From contig NW_026647376.1 in the NCBI RefSeq assembly GCF_950295315.1, positions 1-64,000 on the forward strand: a DNA stretch of 64,000 nt, written 5' to 3'. How positions within the stretch are numbered: position 1 is the first letter of the stretch; each line of letters begins with the position of its first letter. The position numbers and the translations under genes are program-made. A model generated the notes under the pieces. That model did no database searches, was not told the origin of the DNA, and saw only the letters and a program-made list of their open reading frames with translations. The DNA comes from Erinaceus europaeus. Lineage: Eukaryota > Chordata > Mammalia > Eulipotyphla > Erinaceidae. Shown piece by piece: positions 43,276-53,838 of this stretch.

Positions 43276-43990
43276 AACTCCTGCAGATGGGCTGGGTGGG
43301 CCCAATAAGGGGGTACTTAGTGACAGCACCCGGTGGAGACAGCTGCTTCACTGGGTTGCAGTCTCAATGACATGCTGCTTCCTGAAGCAGCACTGTGAGG
43401 AAATACAACCCCTCCACCTCGTGAGGGAAACAGCCCACTCACCGCCTATCTCAACTGATGTCTCTCGGAGTGGGGAATGGCCAGAAAATCCTCTCCTGAG
43501 CGACTAGAAGTGCCCCACCCCCGACACCTTCCAAACTCGGACAGTCTCTAGAACAGGGCTACAGGAATGGCCCCAGAGCCACTGTCCTGGGGGACGCGGG
43601 ACAGGAACCTGTCCCAGGGAAGGGAGGAAGAAGAAATGGGTTGCTCCCCCCTCAGGGAGGCAGGTCCCCAGGGAGCACCCAGCTCCAAACCCTGGGGAGG
43701 GGCATTCCGAGCGCAGGTGACAGCAGCAAGGTCCCTGGAGGGGGCTTCTGCCTCAGTCAGCCTCCTGTCCAGTCTCCCCCACTCCCCCGCCCCCACATCC
43801 TGGGCTGGTCTCGAGACCTAGAACACTGAAACCTGGAAGTGGGGGGACAGACAGACGCCTCTCCACCCACGGACAGGTCTTGTGAAAGACATAGCTGTCA
43901 GGTGTCTGCTGGAAGGGGAGCAGGGCTCTGCCCAGGACACAGCTCAGGTGCTCAGTCCTCACGGAGCACCATCACAGTGTAAGGTGTCAC
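43276..43990. other. Single-copy intergenic sequence
   Basis: No feature recognised. Confidence 0.35.
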
Positions 43991-43995
43991 TGGCT

Positions 43996-44095
43996 GTGTG
44001 GGTGGGTGGATGGAATGGATGGGTGCAAGGGTGAGTGGATGGATGGTTGAATGGATGAGTGTGAGGGTGGGTGGATGGGTGGATGGATGGACAGA
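43996..44095. repeat. (GGAT)n degenerate array
   Basis: GGTGGATGGAATGGATGGG-type sequence. Confidence 0.88.
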
Positions 44096-44742
44096 AGATG
44101 GCTGGAATTCCATCTCTGCCAAAATACCTAGAGACCTGACCTGGGACCCCATTCCTCTCACTTCAGACAGAGGTATTGGAGCATTCACTGCCTCGTTCAG
44201 CAAGCCCACCCAGCAAGTCCCAGACATGGGTAGGCCCTGCAAATGACCCCCCCACACACACACACACACACAATACTCCTGAGGCAGCAAACTCCACCAG
44301 TCATGACTGCTGGTCTGTCTAGACCCCACTGAGCCCCAGTGCCCACGATGGTGGCTGGCACCGGGTGACAGCTTCTACCTTACTTACCGGGTGCATGGCT
44401 GGGCAGGGACTCCCAGAAAGGAGCGGAGGTGACACTCCCTGGGGGGGGGGGGAACTGGTTTCCTGTGTTCTTGGAATGAGAACACACCCATGCAGGGGAA
44501 CCCCTGGGCCAAGGAAATATAGGAGCAGGTGTGAGGGGCTGGGCATCCTCCCACCAGAGAGACTCATCAGAAGCCACAAATCCTTGACCACTAGCCGTGG
44601 ACCACACAGGGTCCACAAGGTTGGAAGCAGGAGTTTAACTCTCCGAGACTCTGCATTCACGAATTCAGCCCACCCTGGCCAGGTGGGCGAACCAGCAAAT
44701 GCCAAAGCTCACAGAAAGAATGCCAACTCGGGATGGAGGGGG
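44096..44742. other. Single-copy intergenic sequence
   Basis: Contains a short (CA)n at 44254 and a G-run at 44441. No gene seen. Confidence 0.35.
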
Positions 44743-44744
44743 GG

Positions 44745-44935
44745 AAGCAGGCTGTGACGCACCTGGTTGAACACACACACTACAGTGCACAAGGACCCGG
44801 GTTCAAGCCCCTGGCCCCCACCTGCAGGGGAAAAGCTTCACAAGTAGTGGAGATGTAGGTCTCTATCTCTATCTCTCTCTGTCTCTCCTCCCTCTCAATT
44901 TCTCTCCAACTCTATCCGATAACAATAAATGAAAT
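44745..44935 (+). repeat. B-type SINE
   Basis: GTGACGCACCTGGTTGAAC head, GGTTCAAGCCCC, CTCTATCCGATAACAATAAA end. Confidence 0.87.
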
Positions 44936-44970
44936 TACAATAAAATTAAAATGACTAAAAAAAAGAATAT

Positions 44971-45178
44971 TGGGAGTTGGGCGGTAGCGCAGCGGGTTAA
45001 GCGCACATGGCACGAAGCACAAGGACCTGCTCTAAGGATCCTGGTTCGAGCCCCCAGCTCCCCACCTGCAGGGGAGTCTATCTCTCCCCCTCTCTGTCTT
45101 CCCCTCCTCTCTCCATTTCTCTCTGTCCTATCCAACAACGATGACATCAATAACAACAACAATAATAACTACAACAAC
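44971..45178 (+). repeat. A-type SINE with internal deletion
   Basis: GGCGGTAGCGCAGCGGGTTA head, GGTTCGAGCCCCC. The stretch around GTCGCTTCACAGGCGGTGAA is missing (GGGGAGTCTATCTCTCC at about 45071). Confidence 0.92.
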
Positions 45179-45339
45179 TCCAAACCCGGTGCAGCAAGGA
45201 TCCCCACCTGCTTCGAGACTCCATCCTCAGTGCCTAGAATGTTCCAAGAGCACAGAAAGTGGGGAATGAACGAGCAAACGAATTACGAATACGCCCAACC
45301 CACTACCACTACCCTCACCACCCCCACCCCCGCCTCGAG

Positions 45340-46172
45340 GACCTTTGGTTGTTTTTGTTTTTTAATACGTCATCGATTGTTTTTCATGGTTGAGGCAGTA
45401 ATACTGGGTTCACGGCACTGCAATATACAGAGAGGTGAAATAAATAGCTCACATATATAACATATATAATATAGCTGGCTTTACAATAGCCCCTTCTCAG
45501 TGGCGCACGGGGTCAGAGAGGCGGGCAGGCTGTAGCAGCATCCTCCAGACTCCAGGCTCCGAGCGTTGCAAACGGGCGGGCTGATGGGACTGGTGCCGGG
45601 GACCCGCTTGGAGCTCGGACAATAAATAAAATGACTGCAAACCAGAGAGCGATTTTTGTTGGAGTTCGGGCACAGTGGGGGGAAGGGGGTGGCAGGAAAA
45701 GAGGTGGTGGGGGAGTCTTTTGGGGGGAAGTATCTTTGCTTTCCCTCTGTTTCTCTTTCCTTTTTTTTTTTTTCTTTTCTTCTTTTTCTTTCTTTGCTTT
45801 CAGAACCTTGGGGGGGGGGATAAAAAAATGACTTTGGTTTCTCTGAGTGTCGCGTTCCTCCGTCAAGTCCTCCCCCTGGGGGGACCTGAGTCCAGCGTTG
45901 TCCGATCCTCTGGGGCGGGGTGGGGGGGGACAGTCACCCCTGCTGAGTCTTTTGCCAAAAGGGGGTCAAGTCAGCTGGAGGACCCTCCTCACACGCCCCC
46001 CACCTCCACCCCCCAAGAGTCAAGAAAGTTCAGTTGTGTGTCCTCTTTGAAACACAATGTACAAAAATAGAGCCTCTCCCTTATTATTATTATTATTTTT
46101 CTCTATGTAAAAATATTCCTCTGACGCAGTTCTGTGTGAGTGTGGCCGGCGCTGGCGGACGGGCGGGGGGGC
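45340..46172 (-). other. FGF18: FGF18 3'UTR
   Basis: Runs from the TAG stop to a poly(A) signal variant ATTAAA (minus strand, 45366-45361), the only plausible signal before the A-type SINE at 45178. A TATTTATTT AU-rich word (about 45434-45446) and TATATTATATATG blocks lie near its end. The extent is inferred from the signal alone. Confidence 0.65.
45361..45366 (-). terminator. FGF18 poly(A) signal (ATTAAA)
   Basis: ATTAAA on the minus strand about 810 bases after the stop codon. No AATAAA is found on this strand between 45180 and 46172. Confidence 0.55.
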
Positions 46173-46439
46173 CTAGCCGGGGTGGGTAGGCCGGATGCGG
46201 CGGGACCTCTTGGTCACTGTGGTGTACTTGAAGGGCTTCTGCAGCTCGGTCTGGCCCTTGGGGTAGCGCTTCATGAGGTGCACGTCCTGCTGGTTCTCGC
46301 GGGTCTTGGGGCCTTTCCGCGGCCGCCCCTTCTTGGTGAAGCCCACGTACCAGCCCGAGTATTTGGCTGACATCAGGGCCGTGTAGTTGTTCTCCAGAAC
46401 CTTCTCAATGAACACGCACTCCTTGCTGGTGCCGTCAGG
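46173..46439 (-). CDS. FGF18: FGF18 last coding exon (exon 5)
   Basis: 88 codons plus TAG, equal in length to the human last exon. It encodes the C-terminal half of fibroblast growth factor 18, a secreted heparin-binding ligand of FGFR3/FGFR2 'c' isoforms acting in cartilage, bone and lung. Visible: the second conserved Cys in KECVFIE (human C127), an N-glycosylation sequon NYT (human N137), the beta-trefoil strands with [17 protein letters not shown], the basic heparin-binding stretch, and a basic tail KRSRRIRP. The acceptor is CTCTCCCCTGCAG followed by CCTGAC (phase 0), with a CT-rich tract. Compared with the human protein as I recall it, three residues differ: Phe174 to Leu, Pro183 to Thr and the last Ala to Gly. 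FGF8 and FGF17 were considered and rejected because their C-termini differ strongly. Confidence 0.97.
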   Translation of the reverse strand, partial: PDGTSKECVFIEKVLENNYTALMSAKYSGWYVGFTKKGRPRKGPKTRENQQDVHLMKRYPKGQTELQKPFKYTTVTKRSRRIRPTHPG

Positions 46440-46597
46440 CTGCAGGGGAGAGAGGAGGAGGAGGAGGTCACATGGAGGAAGGGGAGGAGGAGCTACAAGA
46501 GCAGAATCATGGAGGCAGGTCAAGGGTAGCAGGCCTTGCAGAGAAGTAGGATCCAAGCTTTGTTGCTTTGTTTTTATTTAAAGACAGAGAGAAATTG

Positions 46598-46880
46598 AGC
46601 CAGAAAGGGTGGCCTACCGGATTAAGCACACACAGTACGAAGCGCAAGGTGTGTGAGGATCCAGGTTCCAGCCCCCAGCTCTCCCCCTGCCGAGGGGAAG
46701 CTTCACAGGCTGCAAAGCCGGGCTTGCAAGTGTGTCTGTCTTTCTCTCCCCCTCTCTATCTCCCCCTCCTCTCTCAATTTCTCTCTGTCCTATCCAATAA
46801 AAAGGGAAAAAATGACCACCAAAAGCAGCGAACTTGTAGTGTCAGCACCGAGCCCCAACAGTAACCCTGGAGGCAAAAGG
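46598..46880 (+). repeat. Long A/B-type SINE
   Basis: GGTGGCCTACCGGATTAAGC head, GGTTCCAGCCCCC, AGCAGCGAACTTGTAGTG and AGTAACCCTGGAGGCAA. Confidence 0.86.
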
Positions 46881-46881
46881 G

Positions 46882-47098
46882 GAGGGGGTGGTCATGCACC
46901 TGTTACAATGTGCAGGGGACTGGGTTCAAGTCCCTGGTCCCTGGTCCTCTCCTATGGGGGGAAAGCTTCACGAGTGGTAGAGCAGGTCTGCAGGTGTCTG
47001 TCTCTCCCTCTCTCCCTCTTCCCTTGTGATTGCTGGCTGTCTCTATCCAATAAATAAATAAAGACAATAAAAATAAATAATTAAAATCTATATTTTAA
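46882..47098 (+). repeat. B-type SINE
   Basis: GGGGTGGTCATGCACCTG head, GGTTCAAGTCCC with TCCCTGG duplicated, CCAATAAATAAATAAAGAC end. Confidence 0.86.
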
Positions 47099-47121
47099 AA
47101 ATTCAATTGGGTTTTTAAAAA

Positions 47122-47332
47122 ATTTGTTAATATCTTTATTTATTTATTAGATAGACAGCCAGAAATTGAGAGGGAAGGGGGTGATAGAGAGGGAGAGAGA
47201 TAGAGAGACACCTGCGACATTGCTTCACCACTTGTGAAGCTTCTCCCCTGCAGGTGGGGACTGGGGGCTTGAACCCAGGTCCCTGCACACTATAACACAT
47301 GTGCTTAACCAGGTGCACCTCCACCCAACCCC
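47122..47332 (-). repeat. B-type SINE
   Basis: TTTATTTATTTATTAGATAG, AGCCAGAAATTGAGAG, GGCTTGAACCCAGGTCC, CACCTCCACCCAACCCC. Confidence 0.88.
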
Positions 47333-47384
47333 CTGGTTGTTTGTTTTTTTTTAAGGTCTCTTGTATTTAATATAAGATAGAGTT

Positions 47385-47446
<62 letters not shown>

Positions 47447-47560
47447 CAGAGAGACAGAGACAGAGAGAGATTGAAGCCAGACTACCTGTTCTGGTTCCTG
47501 ACTGAACCGGAAGTTCAAGTGTTGTGCTCTGCCAGTGAAGCCGATTCCCCAGCCACCTGA
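47385..47560 (-). repeat. (TG)n(AG)n plus SINE-like block
   Basis: Pure TG at 47388-47427, then AG/CAGAGA to 47470, then a block ending GCCGATTCCCCAGCC. Confidence 0.7.
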
Positions 47561-48135
47561 TCCCACCCGCAGCCTCAGCAACTGTACTTCCCAGAGGGGT
47601 GGGGAGACTTGTGCTGCAGACTCCTGCATGCCCCAGCCCCCAGTCAGGCCACAGACCCCCTCTGCCATTCTCTAAGAGAACCCACCCCTTCTTCTCCACT
47701 CCCCATGCTTTGCAGAAGCCAGGGATTTCAAGCTCAACTCTACTCAAACAAGAGGCCCAGAACGAGTCGAGCAAACAGGCTTTCCTGTCACTGGTGCAGG
47801 ATGAGGCTGATGTCCCATCCAGGCAAAGTGTCCCTGGAAACCCTTACAACACTAGGCCAAATATGTCGGCCCATGTAAAGTCGGGGTGGGGGTGGGGGCA
47901 GGCTGAAGGAAAGGCTGCCAGAACCAGCACAGAGGAGGCTGAACAAGAGGAAGAGGGAACAAGAGGAAGAGAGAGCCAAAGCCCAGGCGCAGCCTTTCGG
48001 CTGTGGCCCACACTGCATTGAAACCCAGAAGCTTACTGTCCTCTGAGCCATTATCTCCTGACGTCTTCAAATCATCGAGCTTCAAACGGACCAGACACGC
48101 CATGTCATTCGGCTGATCCCTAAATCTAGTCAACA

Positions 48136-48428
48136 GGGGCCAGGTGGTGCCGCTTAGGTTAAGTGAACCTATGACCCTGCGCAGGGATCAGGGTTCGAGC
48201 CCCCACTTCCCAACCAGAGGGTAAACACTTGATGAGCACTGAAGAAAGACTGCAAGTATCTCTCTTTCTCTCCCCTTCTCTATCTCCCCGTCACCTCTCA
48301 ATTTCTCTCTGTCCTGTCAGATAAAAATGGATAGAAAAAAAATAGAAAGTGATCACTGGGAACAGTGGATTGATGGTGCAGGCACTGAGCCCCAGTGATA
48401 ACCCTGCTGACAAAGAAAAAAAAAAAAG
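48136..48428 (+). repeat. Long A/B-type SINE
   Basis: GGGGCCAGGTGGTGCCGC head, GGTTCGAGCCCCC, AACAGTGGATTGATGGTG and GTGATAACCCTGCTGAC. Confidence 0.87.
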
Positions 48429-48435
48429 TCTATTG

Positions 48436-48712
48436 GGAGTTGGACAGTGGCGCAGCAGGTTAAGCACAAGTGGCGCAAAGCGCAAGGACCGGCATAAGGA
48501 TCCCAGTTCGAGCCGCCGGCTCCCCACCTGCAGGGGAGTCACTTCACAGGTGGTGAAGCAGGTCTGCAGGTGTCTGTCTTTCTGTCCCCCTCTCTGTCTG
48601 TCTTCCCCTCCTCTCTCCATTTCTCTCTGTCCTATCCAACAACAATAATAACAGCAACAACAATAAAAAAACAAGGACAACAAAAGGGAAAATAAATAAG
48701 TATAAAAAAATT
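48436..48712 (+). repeat. A-type SINE
   Basis: GGACAGTGGCGCAGCAGGTTA head, AGTTCGAGCCGCC, short triplet tail. Confidence 0.92.
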
Positions 48713-48713
48713 T

Positions 48714-49012
48714 TGGGAGTCAGGCGGTAGCACAGCGGGTTAAGCGCAGGTGGTGCTAAGCACAGGGACCAGTGTAAGGATCCCAGTTTGAGCCCCTGGC
48801 TCCCCACCTGCAGGGGAGTCGCTTCACAAGCAGTGAAACAGGTCTGCAGGTGTCTGTCTTTCTCTCCCCTTCTTTGTCTTCCCCTCCTCTCTCCATTTCT
48901 CTCTGTCCTATCCAACAACAATGAGATCAACAACAACTACAACAATAAAAAACAACAAGGGCAACAAAAGGGAATAAATAATTTTTTTTTAATTTAAAAA
49001 AAGAAAAGAAAA
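48714..49012 (+). repeat. A-type SINE
   Basis: GGCGGTAGCACAGCGGGTTA head, AGTTTGAGCCCCTGG, triplet tail. Confidence 0.92.
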
Positions 49013-49029
49013 TATTTTTAAAAGAGAGG

Positions 49030-49464
49030 CACACAGCTCACAGACACATGAAAAAATGCTCCACTTCACTTATGACCAGAGAAACACAAATGAAAACTTC
49101 GCTGAGATCCCATCTCACACCTGAGAGAATGGTTAACATCAGCAAACAGGAAGTGACAGGTGTTGGCGAGGCTGCGGAGAAAAGGGACTCTGCTCCACTG
49201 CTGGTGGGAATGCAGACTGGGGCAGCCCCCTGGGGAGACTTTGTCGACAGTCCTTCAACAAATAAACATGGAAGTTCCTTATGACCCAGCAATCCCACTC
49301 TCAGGCATTTATCCAGTGGACATTCACACACTAATTAGAAGGGACACAGGCAGCCCTGTGTTCACAGCTACGTTATTCACAACAGCTAAAGAGTGGGCGC
49401 AGCCTACATACCCATCCGCAGATGCCTGGCTAATGAGGCTATGAAACAGATACTCCACAGAACA

Positions 49465-49516
<52 letters not shown>

Positions 49517-49758
49517 ATGTTCTTTGGGATGGAACTGGAGGTGATGATGCTTAGTGAATAAGGAAGGAGGTGAAAGACAACAACTGGACGGCTTTGCTCA
49601 CACACGCAGAACTGAAACACATGAACTTCCAGGGACGAGAACAGTCGTCTAGGAGTCTTTGGAAAACCTGTGGTGGTTATCACGGTGGGGGCGGAATGGT
49701 GTGGAATGAGACCCCTGCGGTCTCATAATCTTGCAAAAAACAATATTGAGTCACTAAT
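49030..49758 (+). mobile_element. L1 fragment: ORF2 C-terminus and 3'UTR, decayed
   Basis: Frames shift but the L1 ORF2 C-terminal words are readable: LLHCWWECR-like (about 49187), PYDPAIPLSGIYP (about 49279) and FTTAKEW (about 49376). An uninterrupted TA run (49470-49513) lies within it. The end has CTCATAATCTTGCAAAAAAC. Confidence 0.8.
49470..49513. repeat. (TA)n microsatellite in L1
   Basis: About 22 TA units, within the L1 segment at the codons after the ORF2 end. Confidence 0.95.
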
Positions 49759-49777
49759 TTAAAAAAATGATCCTGGG

Positions 49778-50093
49778 GGGCCAGGTGGTAGCACAGCGGG
49801 TTAAGTGCACATAGTGCAAAGCATATGGACCAGCGTAAGAATCCCGGTTCAAACCCTGGGCTCCCCACCTGCACGGGGTGGGGGGGGGGTTATTTCACTA
49901 GTGGTGAAACAGGTCTGCAGGTGTCTTTCTCCCTCTCTGTCTTCCTCTCTCAATTTCTGTCCTATCCAACAACAACAGCCATAAGAATAATAACAAGTGG
50001 AACAGAATGGGGAAAAAGTGACCTCCAGGAGCAGTGGATTCGTAGTGCAGGCATCGAGCCCCAGTGATAACCCTGGAGGCAAAAAAAATTAAA
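49778..50093 (+). repeat. Long A-type SINE
   Basis: GGTGGTAGCACAGCGGGTTA head, GGTTCAAACCCTGG, AGCAGTGGATTCGTAGTG and GTGATAACCCTGGAGGCAA. GATCCTGG occurs on both sides (49769 and 50097), a likely short duplication. Confidence 0.9.
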
Positions 50094-52110
50094 AAAGATC
50101 CTGGAGCACAGTGGAAATCTGCAGAACAGGTGCTGGCAAAGGCTGGCCTCCTCCCTGGGGTTCCATCTGAGCCCCAAGAGAGGTGAGAACAGGGCTCTGA
50201 GCGCCACCACCACCCCGACAGCTCCCTCCTCACCCTCCCATCCACGGCCGATTTTCCCAAGTGGGGAGAGTGGGAAACTCCAGCAGATTGAACACCCCAA
50301 GCAAGGGAGCTCGCTGAGTTTTTCTACATTGTCACCAGATTCAAAACTGACCACCTCCCGCCAAGCTGGACGGCCGAGCCAGTGCAGGCCAAGGTGTGGA
50401 TTCCAGCCTTTGTTTGAAGTGGAAACCCAGCCTGAGCTTCCAGGAACGGTCACCTTCACACAGAGGGCCAGCTAGGCCTGCTGCCAAGTGCTGAACTATG
50501 CAGAAAGGGACAGGCAGGGAAAGAAAACACTCTGGGGAAAGAGAGAGAGAGAGAGAGACCCGTGGAGGGGGTGGTAGAACAGGCAGGCCGGTCTGGGAGC
50601 CAGAGCCGGTGTGGCTGAGCTGAGCAGTGAGTGAGGGTGGACGGGCCTCATGAATAACTCTGGAAGCTGCCTACCCAATCCGAGCCTGAGTCCCTTGGCT
50701 GATCTCCTCAGGGACAGTCCAAACAAGCTGAACAAAGTCTGTTACCACACCACTTCCCTACCCAGCCGGGAATGTCTGCCCCTGCCTGGAGAAATGTGAT
50801 GGGCATGCAAGGCCCAATGCAGAAGCCACCTCCCCAGGAAGCCTGCCCTGACTGCCCTCAACCTCCCTGGGCATTTCCTCCGCTTCTTTTTAAGCCTCCC
50901 ATCAAGCCTGGAGCTTGTCTGGACTTGCACAGTCTACCTTCTGAATCCTCAGTGTGACCCCAACACAGAGATCCTCTGCTTGTCTGTCTTTCCACCAGTC
51001 CCCAAGCTTCCAGAGATGAGGACTGCTTCTCAGAGGATGGGGGTGCAGACTCAGGTGAGAGACCTCCCCCAGGAGAGACAGACAGCGGAGGGCTGGAGCT
51101 GTCTGCCCACTTATCTCCCTACTCATTCATTCATTCATTCATTCACTCACTCACTCACTGGCTTCCAGTGGTAGGTCAGACTCTGCCACACCTGCTGTCA
51201 CATTTAACCCTCAAGAGCCCTTGAAGCATAAGCCACCTGGTAGCAGGCGACAGAAGACACAAGGCTGGCCCCAAGGGAACAGGGACAGAAGGAGGCATAG
51301 CCAGGATTTGAACTTGGACAGGCCAGGGCAGCTCCAGCAGACACAGAAACACCCCAGGCTGACCTTCCCTTCTGCACCCTGCAGCCTGGACACCCCCCCA
51401 CACACCTGCATGACCCATGGGGGGGGCGCGCTGACACAACAGACAACCCCTCCCAGGTCTGAGGTCCCGCCCCACCCACCCCAGAACTTCCCACTCAGCT
51501 GTGCAGCTGGGCTCCCCGCTTCCATCCCACTCAGAACTGCACCCCATGACATCATGGGGCCCCTGCCTGAAACTCGAGCTCCCCCACCCCCACTCCCAAT
51601 CCTTTTCGTCACATCAGCCAAAACACAACTCTGCCTGGCAGAACGCCTGGAGTTGGGTTTCAGTCAGTTGTAACTGAGGTCGTCTTCCTATAGATGGGGA
51701 GGGGGGAGCAGTGAGAGGGCCTGAGGCCCAGTGCTGACCCCAGTGTCCTGAGAGCAAAGAAGGCCCCGCCTCCCGGCCAGGTAGAAGAGCGGGGCTTGGT
51801 GGGTGATTGGCAGCAGCCGGCAGAGGGAGGGGCTGAGCGGGGGCTGGGGGGGGGAGGGGGCGGTGCCTGGCCCCAGCTGAGGCCAATGATCGCAAGCTGG
51901 TGCCCTCCACGCCTCCCCCGCCCCCGCCCCCGCCCCCGCCCCGGGAGCTGTCCTGCTGAGCCGCACCCAGAAGCCTGAGCAGAGCGCACCCAAGGGTGAC
52001 AGTGCCACATCCTAAAGGAGGGCGAACAATATGCAGGTGCCAGCTGAGTCCAGGACAGGGCTGGCTTCAGGGGCTCGCCAGGTCAGGGCACACTGTCCTT
52101 TTAGAGGCAA
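50094..52110. other. Single-copy intron sequence
   Basis: Within FGF18 intron 4. Short (GA)n at 50540, (CATT)n(CACT)n at 51122-51160, MIR-like scrap at about 51285-51320 (AGGATTTGAACTTGG), and (CCCCCG)n at 51917-51942. No exon seen. Confidence 0.45.
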
Positions 52111-52114
52111 TTCC

Positions 52115-52300
52115 ACTGAGGCCAGGGGGCGGCACACCTGGTAGAGAGCACATATTAAAATGCAAGGACGCAGGCTCCTGCCCTGTCCTCAGCTCTGTGG
52201 GGAGCCTTCAGGAGCAGTGAGGCAGGTCTGCGGGTCTCTCTCTGTCTCCCCCTTCCTCCTCGATTCCTCTACCTCTACCCAAAACATATAAATAAATATA
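52115..52300 (+). repeat. B-type SINE, diverged
   Basis: GGCGGCACACCTGGTAGAG head, GGCAGGTCTGCGGGTCTC, ATATAAATAAATATAT end. Confidence 0.75.
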
Positions 52301-52317
52301 TCTGTTTAAGTTTAATT

Positions 52318-52405
52318 AGACCAGGGAGGTAGCTCATCCTGTGAAAGCACCCACTGGCTTACCTGAGGCCCCAGGTTCAGTCCCTTAGAACTGCCTTATG
52401 CCAGA
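52318..52405 (+). repeat. tRNA-like SINE 5' part
   Basis: CAGGGAGGTAGCTCATCCTG, GGTTCAGTCCCTTAG. Cut off by the L1 insertion. Confidence 0.55.
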
Positions 52406-52407
52406 GC

Positions 52408-53367
52408 CATGATTGCTCACAATGAACAAGAGAGTCAGTCTTCAAAATAAAATACATCATAAAGAAAGAAAGATCCTCACCAAACTCAGCAACAAGAAAG
52501 CAAATGATTCTATCAAAAAATGGGGAGAGGACATGAACAGAATAATCACAACAAAAGAGATCCAAAATGCCAACAAACATATGAGGAAAAGCTCCAAGAC
52601 ATTGATTGTCAGAGGAATGCAAATAAAGACAACAGTGAGATACCGCTTCACTCCTGTGAGAATGTCACACATCAGAAAAGGTAGCAGCAGCAAATGCTGG
52701 AGAGGTTGTGGGGACAAAGGAACCCTCCTGCACTGCTGGTGGGAATGTCAATGGGTCCAACTCCTGTGGAGAACAGTCTGGAGAACTCTCAGAAGGCTAG
52801 AAATGGGCCTACCCTATGATCCTGCAATTCCTCTCCTGGGAATATATCCTAAGGAACCCAACACACCCATCCAAAAAGATCTGTGTACACCTATGTTCTT
52901 AGTAGGACAATTTGTAATAGCCAAAACCTGGAAGCAACCCAGGTGTCCAACAACAGATGAGTGGCTGAGCAAGTTGTGGTCTATATACACAATGAAATAC
53001 TACTCAGCTATGAAAAATAGTTATGTCACCTTCTTCACCTCATCTTGGATGGAGCTTGAAGAAATCATGTTAAGTGAGATAAGTCAGAAACAGAAGGATG
53101 AATATGGGATGATCTCACCCACAGGCAGAAGTTGAAAAACAAGATCAGAAGGGAAAACACTAAACAGAACTTGGACTGGAGCTGGTGTATTGCACCAAAG
53201 TAAAGGGGTGGGGTGGTGGGGAGGGTCAGGTCCTGGAACATGATGGCAGAGGAGGACCTAGTAGGGGTTAAATTGTTATGTGGAAAACCGAGAAATGTTA
53301 TGCATATACCAACTATTGTATTTTGCTGTCTACTGTGAGCCATTAATCTCCACAATAAAGAAATTTA
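52408..53367 (+). mobile_element. 5'-truncated L1 with readable ORF2 C-terminus
   Basis: About 960 bp. 52413-53135 is open for 240 codons and ends at the usual ORF2 stop region: CWRGCGDKGTLLHCWWEC, PYDPAIPLLGIYPKE, TIAKTW-like (VIAKTWKQP), IYTMKYYSAMKN, ILSKLSQ-like (MLSEISQKQKDEYGM). This is the cysteine-containing C-terminal segment downstream of the RT domain. A 3'UTR follows, ending CCACAATAAAG. Endonuclease and RT core are missing, so it is inactive, but the open frame marks a fairly young copy. An A-type SINE inserted in its very end. Confidence 0.88.
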
Positions 53368-53647
53368 GGGAGTCAGGCGGTAGCACAGCGGGTTAAGTGC
53401 ATGTGGCACAAAGCTCAAGGACCAGCCTAAGGATCCCGGTTTGAGCTCCCGGCCCCCCACCTGCAGGGAAGTTGCTTCACAGGTGGTGAAGCAGGTCTGC
53501 AGGTGTCTGTCTTCCTCTCTCCCTCTCTGTCTTCCCCTCCTCTCTCCATTTCTCTCTGTCCTATCCAACAATGAGAACATCAATAACCACAACAATAAAA
53601 CAGCAAGGGCAGCAAAAGGGAATATAAACAAATTAATATATATACAT
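53368..53647 (+). repeat. A-type SINE with perfect target-site duplication
   Basis: GGCGGTAGCACAGCGGGTTA head, GGTTTGAGCTCCC, triplet tail. Flanked by ATAAAGAAATTTA at 53355-53367 and 53648-53660, a perfect 13-bp duplication in the L1 tail. Confidence 0.96.
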
Positions 53648-53699
53648 ATAAAGAAATTTAAGAGAAAGAAAGAAAGAAAGAAAGAAAGAGAGAAGCCTT

Positions 53700-53838
53700 T
53701 CTATCTTTGCGTATTATGAGAGGGAAACCAAGAAACACCCCTCAGCTCTGGCAAACGTGATGCCAGGGATGGAACCTGAGACGCCCCGCCCCCAAGCTAT
53801 TCCTGCACTCGACCTCTGAGCCTCTCCCAGCCCTTCCA
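53700..53838 (-). repeat. tRNA-like SINE
   Basis: ATTATGAGAGGGAAACCAAG, GGGATGGAACCTGAGACG, GAGCCTCTCCCAGCCC. Confidence 0.6.

Noticed and set aside
52413..53135. 240-codon frame as a host gene
   Set aside because: It is the C-terminus of L1 ORF2 in a 5'-truncated insertion.
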